This document shows, one piece after another, positions 35,439-43,911 of a stretch of DNA of 53,607 nt. The position numbers and the translations under genes were made by a program. The notes beneath the pieces are model-generated. The model was not told the DNA's origin. It was given only the letters and a program-made list of their open reading frames with translations, and ran no database searches. The stretch comes from UBA10183 sp041653835. Its GTDB lineage: Bacteria; Omnitrophota; Gorgyraeia; Gorgyraeales; Gorgyraeaceae. Within the stretch, counting starts at the first letter, position 1. Each line of letters starts with the position of its first letter. The DNA lies in NCBI GenBank assembly GCA_041653835.1, contig JBAZEP010000009.1:1-53607 (forward strand), given 5' to 3'.

Positions 35439-36158
35439 ATGACGGATACATTGATAATAATACCCACTTATAATGAGAAGGAAAACATCGAGGCGTTTAT
35501 TTCAGAGGTACTGAGACATGCCGGCGGTTCCGACGTGCTGATAGTGGACGATGATTCTTCCGACGGTACGGCCGATATAATAGATAATATAGCCAATGGC
35601 AACAATAGAGTGACTGTGATGCACAGGATGTCAGGCCGCGGCAGGGGATTGGCAGGCATAGACGCTTTTAAAGAAGCGCTCAAGAGAAGAGAAATCGAAT
35701 ATGTCATAGAAATGGACGGGGATTTTTCTCATGACCCGGCGTATATCCCGGTATTCTTAAAAGAAATAAAGGACGCGGATGTGGTTATAGGCTCAAGGTA
35801 TGTCCGCGGAGGAAAAGACCGCGAGCGCAGCTTGATCAGGATAATCATGTCGAAATTAGTCAATTTATTTATAAGAAAATACATGGGTTTCAACATCCGG
35901 GATTGTTCATCAGGATACAGGTGCTTCAGGAGAGAGGTTTTGAGTTCCATAAATTGGAATAATATTATATCTAAAGAACCGTCGATAATAGAAGAAGTCC
36001 TTTATGAATGCAAACTTAAAAGGTACAAAATAAAAGAAATACCGATAGTTTTTAAGGAAAGAAGGCTTGGCTATACAAAGCTTGGATTCACGAAGTTGAC
36101 AAAAGTATTTATCGATATTATTAAGATCAAGAATTCAAAACACAGTATCAGCAATTAG
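35439..36158 (+). CDS. GT2 glycosyltransferase, polyprenyl-phosphate sugar synthase (DPM1) type
   Basis: A 239-residue GT-A protein: LIIIPTYNEKENIE, IVDDDSSDGTADI, VIEMDGDFSHDP and IGSRYVRGG, then CSSGYRCFRREVL and PIVFKERRLGYTKL. This is the classical dolichol/undecaprenyl-phosphate mannose synthase pattern without C-terminal membrane helices. ATG 35439 follows the preceding stop by seven bases; an earlier in-frame start would lie within the previous gene. It is the last gene before a 91-base gap and a GT-C fusion gene at 36250, for which it may make the lipid-linked donor. Confidence 0.88.
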   Translation: MTDTLIIIPTYNEKENIEAFISEVLRHAGGSDVLIVDDDSSDGTADIIDNIANGNNRVTVMHRMSGRGRGLAGIDAFKEALKRREIEYVIEMDGDFSHDPAYIPVFLKEIKDADVVIGSRYVRGGKDRERSLIRIIMSKLVNLFIRKYMGFNIRDCSSGYRCFRREVLSSINWNNIISKEPSIIEEVLYECKLKRYKIKEIPIVFKERRLGYTKLGFTKLTKVFIDIIKIKNSKHSISN

Positions 36159-36176
36159 GCCTATCCGGGCTGAATC

Positions 36177-36219
36177 CCGGGGTTTCTCGAGCGTAACGCC
36201 TGGCCCCGGTATTATTTTT
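36177..36219 (+). terminator. Possible intrinsic terminator
   Basis: In the gap between 36158 and 36250, CCGGGG (36177-36182) can pair with CCCCGG (36204-36209), followed by TATTATTTTT. The loop is long (21 bases) and may hold a small inner hairpin (GCGTAACGC). A second, shorter pairing (CCGGG with CCCGG, 36165-36180) competes. It could end the long upstream transcript, but the stem is short for a confident call. Confidence 0.4.
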
Positions 36220-36249
36220 GACTAACAGACGTATAAAAAAATTATAAAA

Positions 36250-38373
36250 GTGAAGATGCGAACCAAAATATGCCCAAGAGCTGTATTTTTCCCCGCGTTA
36301 GTTTTTAGCGTAGTATTCATTTTGAACATAAGCGTCATAAGCAAAGGTTATCATTACGACTCTATATCCTTAGCGGAGTGGGCTGAAAATAGAATGTGGC
36401 TTGTCCCGGCGCAGCAAGGCCATGTTTTTTTGACGATCTTGAACAGCCTATTTTACGAATTATGGCGGTCTTTAGGATATAAAGGCGGAGGATTGCTGCC
36501 TCTTGGATTATTAGCTTGTTTTTTTGGGGCGGTTGGAGCGGCAAGTTTTTTTATATTGTTGAAACAAATTTTCAGGAATAATTTTACGGCTTTGTTATGT
36601 TCTATTGGATTAGCGTGTTCGAAAGAATACTGGAGATACAGCGTACAGCCGGAAACTCATATCATACCCGCCGCTTTTTTTATAATCTCGATGATCTTTA
36701 TCATAAAATTAAGCCATGAGGGCCTGCCGAAATACGTTTTCCTGTCCGGAGCGTTCTTTAGTATTTCTATCTTTTTTTCCCAGGCAAACATTATTTTTCT
36801 TCCGGCTTTTATTGGATTTATATTTGCTTCCGGGAACGTCAGGGACAGGTTCAGGCGCGCGATGCTGTATTGCATGACAGTATCGCTGCTCTGGCTGACA
36901 CCTTTCACTATACTCGGCCTGGCAACGTTTTACAGCACACACTATAATAACAGCTTAAGTAATTTTTTTTATAACTGGTTCAGAGGTTCTATAGATAAGA
37001 CAGTTTTCAATATTTATCCGGATCCGTTATTGGTCCTGAAGACAATGGCGGCGTCGGTAATTACATTAAAATACGATTTACTTTCAATCGCGAGCGTGTA
37101 TGGGCTTATAGCCTTGACATTTCTAACGGCATGGAAAAAAATAATCGGGCAATATCGCAATATATTTGTTTTTACTTTAGGGGTTTTTTTAATATCTTTA
37201 GCGGTATTTTCCTTTTATGAGCCTTATAATAGCCAGAGATATGTGCCATTGTTATCCGCATTATGGATTTTCTTTGGATTTTTCATAGATGAGATGTCCG
37301 ATAAAAAAAAGATTTTTTTCGCAAGGATAATCCCGGCTCTCTGCGTTATTCCCATTTTCTTCCATAATTTATTTTTTCCTATTTTGTGGCAGCGCGACCC
37401 AGGAAACAATTCTTACCTGCAGGGCGCGTTGTCGATAAGACAGAATACCCTGCCAGGGGATATGGTTATAACCGATAACATGGAGCGCGGTCAATATATA
37501 AGATATTTTTCAAAACGCGATACCGTTTATTTAGACGAAACCGTATATCAAAACGGCCGTTTTGAAAAATACAGGGCATATATGTTGCGCAAAAAAATAG
37601 ACTCAGAGTTAAAATCAGGCAAAGGCGTTTACATATCCGGTGATATCCTTACGCTGGGCGCGTATCGTTACAAAGCTACGGCGGACTTTCTTAATTCGAA
37701 TTATTTTATGGAAGACAAAAAGTTTTCTAACCGCGCGGCATTCTTTTGCAAAATGGGAAAAGCGAAAAACAGGGCATTCTATAATGGAAACAGAGATATT
37801 AAAAAGGTAGCCCTTACTTTTGATGACGGGCCAAACGAGCCGTTCACAGGGCATATCCTGGACATATTGAGACGGGAAGGGATAAAGGCCACATTTTTTG
37901 TGACAGGGAAAAATGTGGAAAAATATCCGGAGTCGCTGATAAGGATATCGGAAGAGGGACATGATATAGGGAATCATTCTTATTCTCATCCTGATTTTTA
38001 CAAGACGGCAAAGCAGGATATAGAAGAAGAAATAATGAAAACAGATAAAATTATAAAAAATACTATAAATAAAGACTCTTTTTTATTCCGTCCTCCTTAT
38101 ATTTATCTTGAGGAAGTGGATTGTCCCGGTTATGTAACGATTATGGACTCAATGAGCCCCTCTGATTGGTCTATGCCGGGCGTTGCGCGGATTGAACAGC
38201 GGGTTTTATCCCGTGCCCGTAATGGCGATATAATATTGTTACATGACGGGGACGCTGATAATGTGAGCGGAGGGAACCGCAAACAAACGGTCAAAGCCTT
38301 ATTTTTTATTATAAAGGACCTGAAGAGAGAAGGGTATCAATTAGTGACGGTCAGTGAACTGTTGGGATTGTAA
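36250..38373 (+). CDS. GT-C membrane protein fused to NodB-type polysaccharide deacetylase
   Basis: A 707-residue fusion. Residues 1-390 are a polytopic membrane region with the GT-C layout: a first helix, then an acidic YHYDSISLAEWAE segment, then about ten helices. A linker of about 120 residues resembles the soluble tail of other GT-C proteins. From about residue 518 a NodB/CE4 domain begins: ALTFDDGP (D525-D526), ATFFVTGKN, GHDIGNHSYSH supplying two metal-ligand histidines, FRPPY, SDWSMPG and LLHDGD. All five CE4 motifs are recognisable. CE4 enzymes remove N-acetyl groups from surface polysaccharides. The fusion suggests transfer and deacetylation at the outer face of the membrane. The start could be GTG 36250 or ATG 36256; neither has a clear ribosome binding site. 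Confidence 0.85.
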   Translation: MKMRTKICPRAVFFPALVFSVVFILNISVISKGYHYDSISLAEWAENRMWLVPAQQGHVFLTILNSLFYELWRSLGYKGGGLLPLGLLACFFGAVGAASFFILLKQIFRNNFTALLCSIGLACSKEYWRYSVQPETHIIPAAFFIISMIFIIKLSHEGLPKYVFLSGAFFSISIFFSQANIIFLPAFIGFIFASGNVRDRFRRAMLYCMTVSLLWLTPFTILGLATFYSTHYNNSLSNFFYNWFRGSIDKTVFNIYPDPLLVLKTMAASVITLKYDLLSIASVYGLIALTFLTAWKKIIGQYRNIFVFTLGVFLISLAVFSFYEPYNSQRYVPLLSALWIFFGFFIDEMSDKKKIFFARIIPALCVIPIFFHNLFFPILWQRDPGNNSYLQGALSIRQNTLPGDMVITDNMERGQYIRYFSKRDTVYLDETVYQNGRFEKYRAYMLRKKIDSELKSGKGVYISGDILTLGAYRYKATADFLNSNYFMEDKKFSNRAAFFCKMGKAKNRAFYNGNRDIKKVALTFDDGPNEPFTGHILDILRREGIKATFFVTGKNVEKYPESLIRISEEGHDIGNHSYSHPDFYKTAKQDIEEEIMKTDKIIKNTINKDSFLFRPPYIYLEEVDCPGYVTIMDSMSPSDWSMPGVARIEQRVLSRARNGDIILLHDGDADNVSGGNRKQTVKALFFIIKDLKREGYQLVTVSELLGL

Positions 38374-38397
38374 TTTTCAAATGCGGGGTAATCCACA

Positions 38398-39366
38398 ATG
38401 ATATGCGAAACCATAAGTGTTATAATCCCGAGCGAATCCGATTCATTAGATTCGAATATATTAAAATGTATTGACGCGGCGCATTATTCTAAGGATAAAA
38501 TAGAAATAATATTAGCTGTAGGGAAACAGCCTTCTATCCAGAGGAATGAGGCCGCGAGAATAGCGAAAGGCGATATATTATATTTTTTTAACAGAGACGC
38601 CGTGGTAGAACCGGACATATTCCGGAAGGCGGTGGACATAATTAACAGCGATATCAGGACAGCCGGGGCAGGGGGGCCAGACCTTACCCCGCCGGGCAAT
38701 AATTATACGCAGCATCTTTTCGGATATGCCATGAGCTCTTATTTCGCGCATTGGAAAATGAGCGCCAGGTATAGCCGGCTTGGGGCGTTGCGGGCCAGCG
38801 ATGAAAAAGAATTGCTGCTGAGCAACCTGGCCGTGCGGAAAGACGTTTTTTTAAAGGCAGGCCTTTTTAACGAGCGGCTGTACCCGAACGAGGAAAACGA
38901 ATTGATCAACAGGATCATTAAAATGGGATATAAGTTTATTTACAGCCCGGAACTTAAAATTTACAGGGACAGGAGAAAGACGCTGCCGGGATTTATGAGG
39001 CAATTCCACAGATACGGCAGGGGCAGGATGGAGCAGGTCTTTTTGGAAAAAGGATCCGAGAATCCGCAGTTCATAGCGTTGTTTTTCCTGCCCTTATGTT
39101 TCTTGGCGATATTTTTTATGAATGGGTTTTGGATAAAGTTCGTTTTGTTGTTTTTATACATGTTTTTAGGCATGGCGGACGCTTTCCGCCTTTCTGTCAG
39201 GAACAAAAAAAATCTGGTATTCATTCTTCCCGGGCTTTATCTTATTATGCATATATCTTATTACGCAGGCATGTGGTCAGCCGTCTTAAAAAAAATACCC
39301 AGGTTAAATTTCAACGGCGTCAGGCGGGATGAGTTTAAAACAATAGTCTTAAAGGCACTTTCTTGA
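38398..39366 (+). CDS. GT2-like glycosyltransferase with C-terminal membrane helices
   Basis: A 322-residue protein of GT2 type with an unusual N-terminus. It opens SVIIPSESDSLDSNILKCI, and where most relatives have VDDGS it reads ILAVGKQPSIQRNEAAR. The metal site is FFNRDAVVEPD, and the acceptor-side region is FNERLYPNEENELINRI, matching the ED-E position of WcaA-like enzymes. Two to three hydrophobic helices follow (about 222-290). Lack of the first aspartate pair means nucleotide binding may be altered; activity is likely but not certain. It lies between the deacetylase fusion and an O-antigen-ligase-like gene. Confidence 0.75.
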   Translation: MICETISVIIPSESDSLDSNILKCIDAAHYSKDKIEIILAVGKQPSIQRNEAARIAKGDILYFFNRDAVVEPDIFRKAVDIINSDIRTAGAGGPDLTPPGNNYTQHLFGYAMSSYFAHWKMSARYSRLGALRASDEKELLLSNLAVRKDVFLKAGLFNERLYPNEENELINRIIKMGYKFIYSPELKIYRDRRKTLPGFMRQFHRYGRGRMEQVFLEKGSENPQFIALFFLPLCFLAIFFMNGFWIKFVLLFLYMFLGMADAFRLSVRNKKNLVFILPGLYLIMHISYYAGMWSAVLKKIPRLNFNGVRRDEFKTIVLKALS

Positions 39367-39377
39367 AAAGGATGCAG

Positions 39378-40646
39378 ATGAGAGCGAATCCTTCTTATAT
39401 CACGGGTTTGAACCGGGGCATAGCCCTGGTAATTTCTTTTTTGATGGCCTGTATTGTTTTTGTGCCCCAGCCGGTCATTAATAGATCCGCTATGCCGTTA
39501 AATATTTTTTTGCTGTCCGGTTTTTTATTTTATACATTCGCGGCAGGGAAACCGTTCTTAAAAGCGGTAAAAGACGCGGATGCGGCGGATATCGCGTTAT
39601 TCATTTTTCTGGCGATTGTTTCCGTAAGCTTGTTTTACAGCAGGGATATCGATATAGCGGGGAAGAGATACGCGCTTACTTATCTGCCCGTTATATTTAT
39701 ATACATGATCTCTAAAAGCCAGTCCAAAGATATTTCTTTAACGGCCGTAAAATTAATCTGCCTCGCGGGATTGGCAATGTCTGTTTTTATGGTATTAGCA
39801 GCTTTGTTGGATATAAGTTTAACATTCCAGAACTTATTCAGCAGTCGTTATTACCGCTACGCAAGCTATCCCAGCTACGCCGGCAGGGCATTCGGCGTAT
39901 TTTATCATCCAACCATAACAGGCGCTTTCCTTACCATGGTTTTGCCGTTCGCAGCGCTATTCCTGTCCGACAGGAAAAATAAAATTTCTTTCGCGTTCGG
40001 ATGCGCGCTGTTTATCTTTGTAAGCGCCGCCATATACCTGACTTTCAGCAAGATGGCCTGGCTTATAGCCTGCTGTATATTTCTCTGGTACCTGCGCGCG
40101 GTAAAGGCAGGCATTAAGAACCTGATTTTAACTTCGGCGCTGATAATGGCCGCCATCTTTCTTGTTAAATACGATGTTTTTAGAAAACAATTCGGACCCG
40201 ATTTGATAGTAACCGCTGTAAGTTACAGGCTGCAAAGCTTTGTCATGGCAATAAATATGGCGTTGGATCATCCTTTTGCCGGGGCAGGGCTGGACCATTT
40301 CAGGCTGTTATATCTTGAATATAACCACGATGCGAGCGTGCCGGGTGGTTTAAGGATACCGGACAATATGTATCTTACTATTTTAGCGGAGACAGGCATA
40401 GCGGCTGTCTTGTCTTTTATCGCTTTCGCTGTCTTTCTGATAAGAAAGGCCATTAAAAAAATAAAAAATATGCCGCTGGGTCCGGACAAAATATTTACGG
40501 AGGCGGCGCTTATAAGCATAGCCGGCGCTCTTATGCACAGTACCAGCTATGATTCTTTCTACTGGTGCGCTCCCCTGGTCATGTTCTGGATGTTAGCCGG
40601 GATATTGAGCGGCCTTGTAAAAAATTTGGATGGAAAAAGGACATGA
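39378..40646 (+). CDS. O-antigen ligase/polymerase-like membrane protein
   Basis: A protein of about 422 residues with roughly ten to twelve hydrophobic helices and a large periplasmic loop. The loop ends with DHPFAGAGLDHFRLLYLEY and PDNMYLTILAETG, the pattern of the Wzy_C/WaaL family, in which NH or NM-Y and the GAG..F element mark the active loop. Such proteins ligate or polymerise undecaprenyl-linked glycans. ATG 39378 is chosen because GAAAAGG lies six bases upstream; TTG 39363 and ATG 39372 are alternatives. A second homologue lies on the - strand at 46276, so one may be a polymerase and the other a ligase (inference). Confidence 0.82.
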   Translation: MRANPSYITGLNRGIALVISFLMACIVFVPQPVINRSAMPLNIFLLSGFLFYTFAAGKPFLKAVKDADAADIALFIFLAIVSVSLFYSRDIDIAGKRYALTYLPVIFIYMISKSQSKDISLTAVKLICLAGLAMSVFMVLAALLDISLTFQNLFSSRYYRYASYPSYAGRAFGVFYHPTITGAFLTMVLPFAALFLSDRKNKISFAFGCALFIFVSAAIYLTFSKMAWLIACCIFLWYLRAVKAGIKNLILTSALIMAAIFLVKYDVFRKQFGPDLIVTAVSYRLQSFVMAINMALDHPFAGAGLDHFRLLYLEYNHDASVPGGLRIPDNMYLTILAETGIAAVLSFIAFAVFLIRKAIKKIKNMPLGPDKIFTEAALISIAGALMHSTSYDSFYWCAPLVMFWMLAGILSGLVKNLDGKRT

Positions 40647-41836
40647 CCGAATTCTACATGGAAACTTACGGATGCAGCAGGCGCTATCTGGACGCCGAAA
40701 GGATAAATAGTTATTTTGTTTCTAACGGCTTAAAAAGGACAATGTCGCCGTTAACTGCCGATTATCTGATAGTGGTGAGCTGCGGACTTACCAGGGATAA
40801 AGAAGACGCTGTTATGGACGCCGTTATCAGGTTAAAAAGATTTAAAGGCAGGATGCTGGTGTACGGCTGTATGCCGGCGATGAATGCGGAAAGGATCGGG
40901 GCGGTGTACAGCGGAGACACACTTGCCACTAAAAATATAGACAATATCGATGATTTTTTCCCGGAATTTTCAAACAAATTCAAGGATATGGGCGACGCGA
41001 ATGAAATAATAACCGTGTTTCCCGACCAGAGCTGGAGAGGGGTGCGGAAAAAATATCTTTCAAATCCTTTAAAGAAATTTATAAGTTTTTTTATCGCACA
41101 GCCTCATGAAAACGAAGGCTTGCCGGGCGGGATAGGGTTTGATGAGCGGATATTCACCCTGCGCGTGTCAGAAGGCTGCCTGGGTTCCTGCAGTTACTGT
41201 AATATTCGTAAGGCGATCGGGACCATAAAAAGTAAACCGGTCCAGAAACTGTTGGAGGAACTGGATAGATATCCGCTTAACATGCGGCTTGAGATCAACT
41301 TAATTTCCAGCGATGCAGGGGCGTATGGCCTGGATATCGGTTCAAGCTTTCCGGAACTTCTAAGCGCGGTATTGAACAAAAATGATGGGATAGTTATAAA
41401 ATTTATCCAGGACCTTCACCCTTATTGGATCTGTAAATACAGCGAACAACTGATAGAATTGCTCAGTACGCGCAGGATCAAAAGTATACTGACGGCCGTA
41501 CAATCCGGTAACCCCAGGATCTTGAAATTAATGAAAAGATGGGTTGATCTCGGGCGCTTTGCGGAAATAATCGGACGGATGAAAAATATTTATCCGGATC
41601 TGAAGCTCCGGACACAGGTTATAGCCGGTTTTCCTTCGGAAACAGAGCAGGAATTCCAGGATACGATCGAATATGTGAATCATTGCGGCTTTGACGAAGT
41701 AGATATCTTCGCCTATTATGAAACCGACGGGACAGATAGCGCCGGTATCAAACCGGATATTCCCAGGAAAATTGTGCTTGAGCGGGTAAATAGAATGAGG
41801 CGGTCCATCAGGGCGCGGAAGCGTATTTCAATATAG
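40643..41836 (+). CDS. MiaB/MtaB-like methylthiotransferase-type radical SAM protein lacking a TRAM domain
   Basis: A 397-residue protein with the two-domain layout of radical SAM methylthiotransferases. The N-terminal UPF0004-like domain keeps three cysteines in family positions (ETYGC with C11, VVSCG with C47, YGCMP with C76). The radical SAM domain has SEGCLGSCSYC (C179-x3-C183-x2-C186), then AVQSGNPRILKLMKR, QVIAGFPSETEQEFQDT and DIFAYYETDGT. It ends right after the RMRRSIRARKR helix: the C-terminal TRAM RNA-binding domain of MiaB, RimO-type or MtaB proteins is missing. That, and its place in a glycan cluster coupled by ATGA to a ligase-like gene, suggest a non-tRNA target, which is inference. 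Five or more flanking genes are glycan-related. Confidence 0.85.
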   Translation: MTEFYMETYGCSRRYLDAERINSYFVSNGLKRTMSPLTADYLIVVSCGLTRDKEDAVMDAVIRLKRFKGRMLVYGCMPAMNAERIGAVYSGDTLATKNIDNIDDFFPEFSNKFKDMGDANEIITVFPDQSWRGVRKKYLSNPLKKFISFFIAQPHENEGLPGGIGFDERIFTLRVSEGCLGSCSYCNIRKAIGTIKSKPVQKLLEELDRYPLNMRLEINLISSDAGAYGLDIGSSFPELLSAVLNKNDGIVIKFIQDLHPYWICKYSEQLIELLSTRRIKSILTAVQSGNPRILKLMKRWVDLGRFAEIIGRMKNIYPDLKLRTQVIAGFPSETEQEFQDTIEYVNHCGFDEVDIFAYYETDGTDSAGIKPDIPRKIVLERVNRMRRSIRARKRISI

Positions 41837-41863
41837 ACGCTTTAAGATAAATAGAAAGATTAA

Positions 41864-43291
41864 ATGAAAGTCCTGTTGATCAATCCGTATCCTCACGAGA
41901 TCGTCCTGACGCGAAAATGGCGCGCATTCGAAAGCTGTGCTATGCCGCTGGGGCTTTTATACATAGCGAGCGGCCTTAGAGATGCCGCGTGCGATGTTTC
42001 TATCCTGGATTGTTATGCCTCCAGGTTGTACGGCGATGAACTTACTGAAAAGATCTCCGCTTATGGCCCAGATCTTATAGGCATATCTTCTACGACACCT
42101 TCATTCGGCGTTGCCGCAACTATTGCAAGACAGGTAAAGGACAGTATCGGGGACATACCGGTAGTAGCGGGAGGTTTCCATCCGACCGTATTGCCTGAAG
42201 ATGTGCTGAAGTTGTATTGTTTCGATTTCGTGATACGCGGCGAAGGCGAAGAAGTTATGATTGATCTTGCGCGGCACCTTAGGGGTGAAGTACCTCTCGA
42301 CGGGATTGCGGGCCTGAGTTTTCGCAAAAATGGAATTATAACACATATGCCCGGGCGTAAACCTGTGCATGATCTCGATAGGCTGGCGTTTCCCGCTTAT
42401 GATTTAATAGATAAAGACCTGTATTACGATCCTCCGCACTGGGAAATGGCCTGCCCGTCTTTTGATATACTTGGTTCGCGCGGCTGTGTTTTTGATTGCA
42501 GTTTTTGTTCGCACAAATTCATGTCTAACGGCAGGAGGCGCAGATCCGCCGGGAATATTGTAGCGGAAATAAGATTTCTAACGGATAATTACCATGCCCG
42601 CCAGATAAATTTTGTGGACCCCATATTTCCCTTGAATGAGAGGGAAGGTATTGAGCTATGCGACGAGCTTATAAAGAACGGGCTGCATAAAAAGATTACC
42701 TGGTTGTGCGAAACAAATGTCATGAGCGTTACGGGGCGGCTGCTTAAGAAAATGAGGGAGGCAGGCTGCCGCAAAATAATCTTCGGAATAGAGAGCGGCG
42801 ATCAAGGTATACTTTATTCGATAGGAAAAAGATATTCCAGGAAAGATATAACGCGCGCGGTGCGCATGGCTAAAGAAGCGGGCATTGAAACTATAGGGCT
42901 TTTTATCATAGGCTTCCCAGGCGAAACAAAAGAGTCGATAAAAGAAACTATATGTTTTTCGCGTAGTATAGGGCTGGATTACGCCAAATTTAACAGGCTG
43001 GTACCGTTCCCCGGAACCAGGATATATAAAGAGCTTCAGGCCGGCCAGGGCCACCTGCTTGCCGGCGAATGGGCTGATTATATTCCCTATCCTTTTATTA
43101 AAAATAAGAATGGGCCGTATACATCGGATCGCGTAAGCGAATCGGAGATGAACAGCATGCAGAAAGAGGCGTATCTTGGTTTCTATTTCCGGCCATATTT
43201 TTTATTGCGATTATTTTGCAAAAAGGGATGGCTAAAATCCCTGAAAAGGCTTTTTCGCAGTCTGGTCCTGATAAGGAGCCCACGTAATTAA
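41864..43291 (+). CDS. B12-binding domain radical SAM protein
   Basis: A 475-residue enzyme. The N-terminal cobalamin domain has LLINPYPHE, MPLGLLYIASGLRDA, AGGFHPTVLPEDVL and VIRGEGEEVM. The radical SAM barrel has LGSRGCVFDCSFC (C208-x3-C212-x2-C215), IIFGIESGDQ and IGFPGETKES. About 100 C-terminal helical residues follow, ending in a basic hydrophobic tail. It lies 27 bases after the MTTase-like gene and just before a small methyltransferase, and its closest-looking neighbour in this window is the protein at 26933 (shared C-terminal YLGFYFRPYFLLRL / YVKFHLRPLFLLKS segment). The reaction is unknown; methyl transfer to carbon is the commonest activity in the class. Confidence 0.87.
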   Translation: MKVLLINPYPHEIVLTRKWRAFESCAMPLGLLYIASGLRDAACDVSILDCYASRLYGDELTEKISAYGPDLIGISSTTPSFGVAATIARQVKDSIGDIPVVAGGFHPTVLPEDVLKLYCFDFVIRGEGEEVMIDLARHLRGEVPLDGIAGLSFRKNGIITHMPGRKPVHDLDRLAFPAYDLIDKDLYYDPPHWEMACPSFDILGSRGCVFDCSFCSHKFMSNGRRRRSAGNIVAEIRFLTDNYHARQINFVDPIFPLNEREGIELCDELIKNGLHKKITWLCETNVMSVTGRLLKKMREAGCRKIIFGIESGDQGILYSIGKRYSRKDITRAVRMAKEAGIETIGLFIIGFPGETKESIKETICFSRSIGLDYAKFNRLVPFPGTRIYKELQAGQGHLLAGEWADYIPYPFIKNKNGPYTSDRVSESEMNSMQKEAYLGFYFRPYFLLRLFCKKGWLKSLKRLFRSLVLIRSPRN

Positions 43292-43299
43292 ATTAAAAA

Positions 43300-43911
43300 A
43301 TGACCATACACCCGGCTATTTCTCGTAGCAATAATTATCATAAATACCATTCCCGTAATCTTTTTGCGAAGGTCGGTGTCTATTATTTTCTGAAAACTAT
43401 ATCGCGAATGATAAACAGCTTTTCGCCGGGGAATGTGCTTGACGCAGGCTGCGCTGAAGGATTTGCCTTGCGGCACATGCGGAAGCATCGGGATCGCTCC
43501 CCGGCAATAACCGGCATGGATATCGATTACAAGGCGTTACTATTTTCTAAGGCCGAAGGCCAGGGGCGTCATTTTATCCAGGCGGATATACAAAAAATAC
43601 CTTTCAAGGACAGCTCTTTCGATTTGGTGCTATGCCTGGAAGTACTGGAACATCTTGTTTTTATAGATACGGCATTGGCGGAATTGAAAAGGGTTGCAAA
43701 GAAGAGCTGTATAATAAGCATTCCTCTCGAACCCTGTTTTAGCGTGTGCAGGATGCTGGCAGGGAAAGATATCGCAAGATTTGGCAGGGTCCCGGAACAT
43801 ATCAGTTGTTTTAATGCTATGGAGGTCAAAGCAAAATTGAAAAGTCATTTTAAATTAGAGGAAACGATAATATCTTTCCCCTGGATAATATTCCGGGTAA
43901 GCGCAAAATGA
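43300..43911 (+). CDS. Class I SAM-dependent methyltransferase
   Basis: A 203-residue protein with the Methyltransf_11 pattern: motif I NVLDAGCAEGFALRHM (46-60), an acidic ribose-binding loop MDIDYKAL, motif II-like LPFKDSSFDLVLCLEVLEHL, and SIPLEP after the fourth strand. It is a compact single-domain enzyme, likely acting on a sugar, lipid or small intermediate. No ribosome binding site is obvious; the gene starts eight bases after the previous stop and overlaps the next start (ATGA). The substrate is not predictable. Confidence 0.87.
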   Translation: MTIHPAISRSNNYHKYHSRNLFAKVGVYYFLKTISRMINSFSPGNVLDAGCAEGFALRHMRKHRDRSPAITGMDIDYKALLFSKAEGQGRHFIQADIQKIPFKDSSFDLVLCLEVLEHLVFIDTALAELKRVAKKSCIISIPLEPCFSVCRMLAGKDIARFGRVPEHISCFNAMEVKAKLKSHFKLEETIISFPWIIFRVSAK

